From Candidatus Iainarchaeum sp. (lineage in GTDB: Archaea > Micrarchaeota > Micrarchaeia > Anstonellales > Bilamarchaeaceae): a DNA stretch of 13,373 bases. The DNA lies in assembly GCA_028711485.1 (NCBI GenBank), contig JAQTSF010000012.1:1-13373 (forward strand), read 5' to 3'. A program made the translations under genes and the position numbers. This document shows positions 13,020-13,373 of this stretch, piece after piece. The first letter of the stretch is position 1, and every line of letters starts with the position of its first letter. Below the pieces are notes generated by a model. It saw only the letters and a program-made list of their open reading frames with translations, made no database searches and was not told the origin of the DNA.

Positions 13020-13373
13020 ACCCATATCACTGCTTCTTTTGTAAGGAAGTTTTGATTTAACTACTGCCTTTCTTACCTGATCAGCAACATCTTTTGCTTC
13101 TTTATCAAGTTTCTTTGTATCTATTTTTATATTAAGATATTTAGAAACAGAAGAGATAACTAAAGCTGCGGCTCCTGGATCAAGATAATCTTCTGAAGCT
13201 TCTGCAAGTATAAGGATTACTGGGAAATTCTTAAGCACACCTTTAGTTAAAAGAAGACCGCTTACTCCTGTTTTAGCGCCTTCTTTTATAGGACTAAATG
13301 ATTTGTCTTTGAGGAATGCATCAGAATACTGTTTTATTGAGGATACTACATGAAGTGAACTTGCTTTTTCCTT
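13005..13373 (-). CDS. PAC2-family protein (proteasome assembly chaperone-like), 3' part
   Basis: The reading frame is open from the stop at 13005 to the right edge, giving 122 C-terminal residues; the N-terminus lies outside the window, so the internal GTG at 13238 is not a start. The sequence has PAC2-family character: EGAKTGVSGLLLTKG corresponds to the family's glycine-rich 'G.sG.LL' turn, then ILILAEASEDYLDPGAAAL matches the conserved strand and helix 'lL.E......DP.AA..l', followed by a helix with KLDKEAKDVADQVRKAV. Archaeal PAC2 homologues (PbaA/PbaB type) bind proteasome-related or AAA+ complexes, so a chaperone or adaptor role in the cytosol is likely but unproven here. It ends in a short tail, DMGSMYG, and overlaps the convergent methyltransferase gene by 15 bases. 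Confidence 0.82.
   Translation of the reverse strand, partial: KEKASSLHVVSSIKQYSDAFLKDKSFSPIKEGAKTGVSGLLLTKGVLKNFPVILILAEASEDYLDPGAAALVISSVSKYLNIKIDTKKLDKEAKDVADQVRKAVVKSKLPYKRSSDMGSMYG

Noticed and set aside
13005..13238. A 77-residue stand-alone gene starting at GTG 13238
   Set aside because: The frame stays open to the window edge with PAC2-like sequence upstream of the GTG, so this is the C-terminal part of a longer gene.

Overview
The window looks archaeal, probably from a small-genome, AT-rich lineage such as one of the DPANN groups (an inference; lineage cannot be fixed from sequence alone). The signs are a class I lysyl-tRNA synthetase, the diphthamide enzyme Dph6, a PAC2-type proteasome-assembly chaperone, an AmmeMemo pair, a DUF357-like protein, and TATA-like boxes about 25 bases upstream of start codons, which implies mostly leaderless mRNAs. 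Packing is very tight: three convergent gene pairs abut or overlap at their stop codons, and divergent pairs have only 38 to about 100 bases between starts.

Layout. Bases 1-1356 (+) hold a Memo-family protein, missing only the first base of its start codon, overlapping an AMMECR1-domain protein. A small DUF357-like gene (-, 1357-1608) is divergent from a secreted, membrane-anchored hypothetical protein (+, 1659-2168). A lone 5S rRNA gene lies on the minus strand (2228-2341), divergent from a polytopic membrane protein (2397-3362) that is followed directly by lysS (3364-4884). Then come the threonylcarbamoyl-AMP synthase tsaC/sua5 (4921-5529), a 94-residue zinc-ribbon protein (5584-5868), and, convergent with it, a NagD-like HAD phosphatase (-). 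Divergent from the phosphatase are dph6 and an M24 metallopeptidase in one operon (6677-8249). A GT4-type glycosyltransferase and a translationally coupled 107-residue protein follow (8274-10180).

The 306-base gap at 10181-10486 is not empty. It holds a GC-richer island (about 41% GC against 14% just upstream) with its own TATA-like box, a 15-bp terminal stem closing about 215 nt, several internal hairpins including a duplicated U-tract/A-tract hairpin, and a T-run at the end. I read it as a stable structured noncoding RNA of a class I do not recognise; a palindromic mobile element is the main alternative. This is the most interesting object in the window.

The right end holds a CPA2/Kef-type cation:proton antiporter (-) with a C-terminal membrane extension and no RCK domain, a class I SAM methyltransferase (+), and the 3' part of a PAC2-family gene (-) running off the window.

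Functionally, several genes serve translation: LysRS, the t6A precursor enzyme, Dph6 and 5S rRNA. The others are peptide turnover (M24), glycan synthesis, ion homeostasis and proteasome assembly. Nothing indicates a prophage, CRISPR array or transposase.
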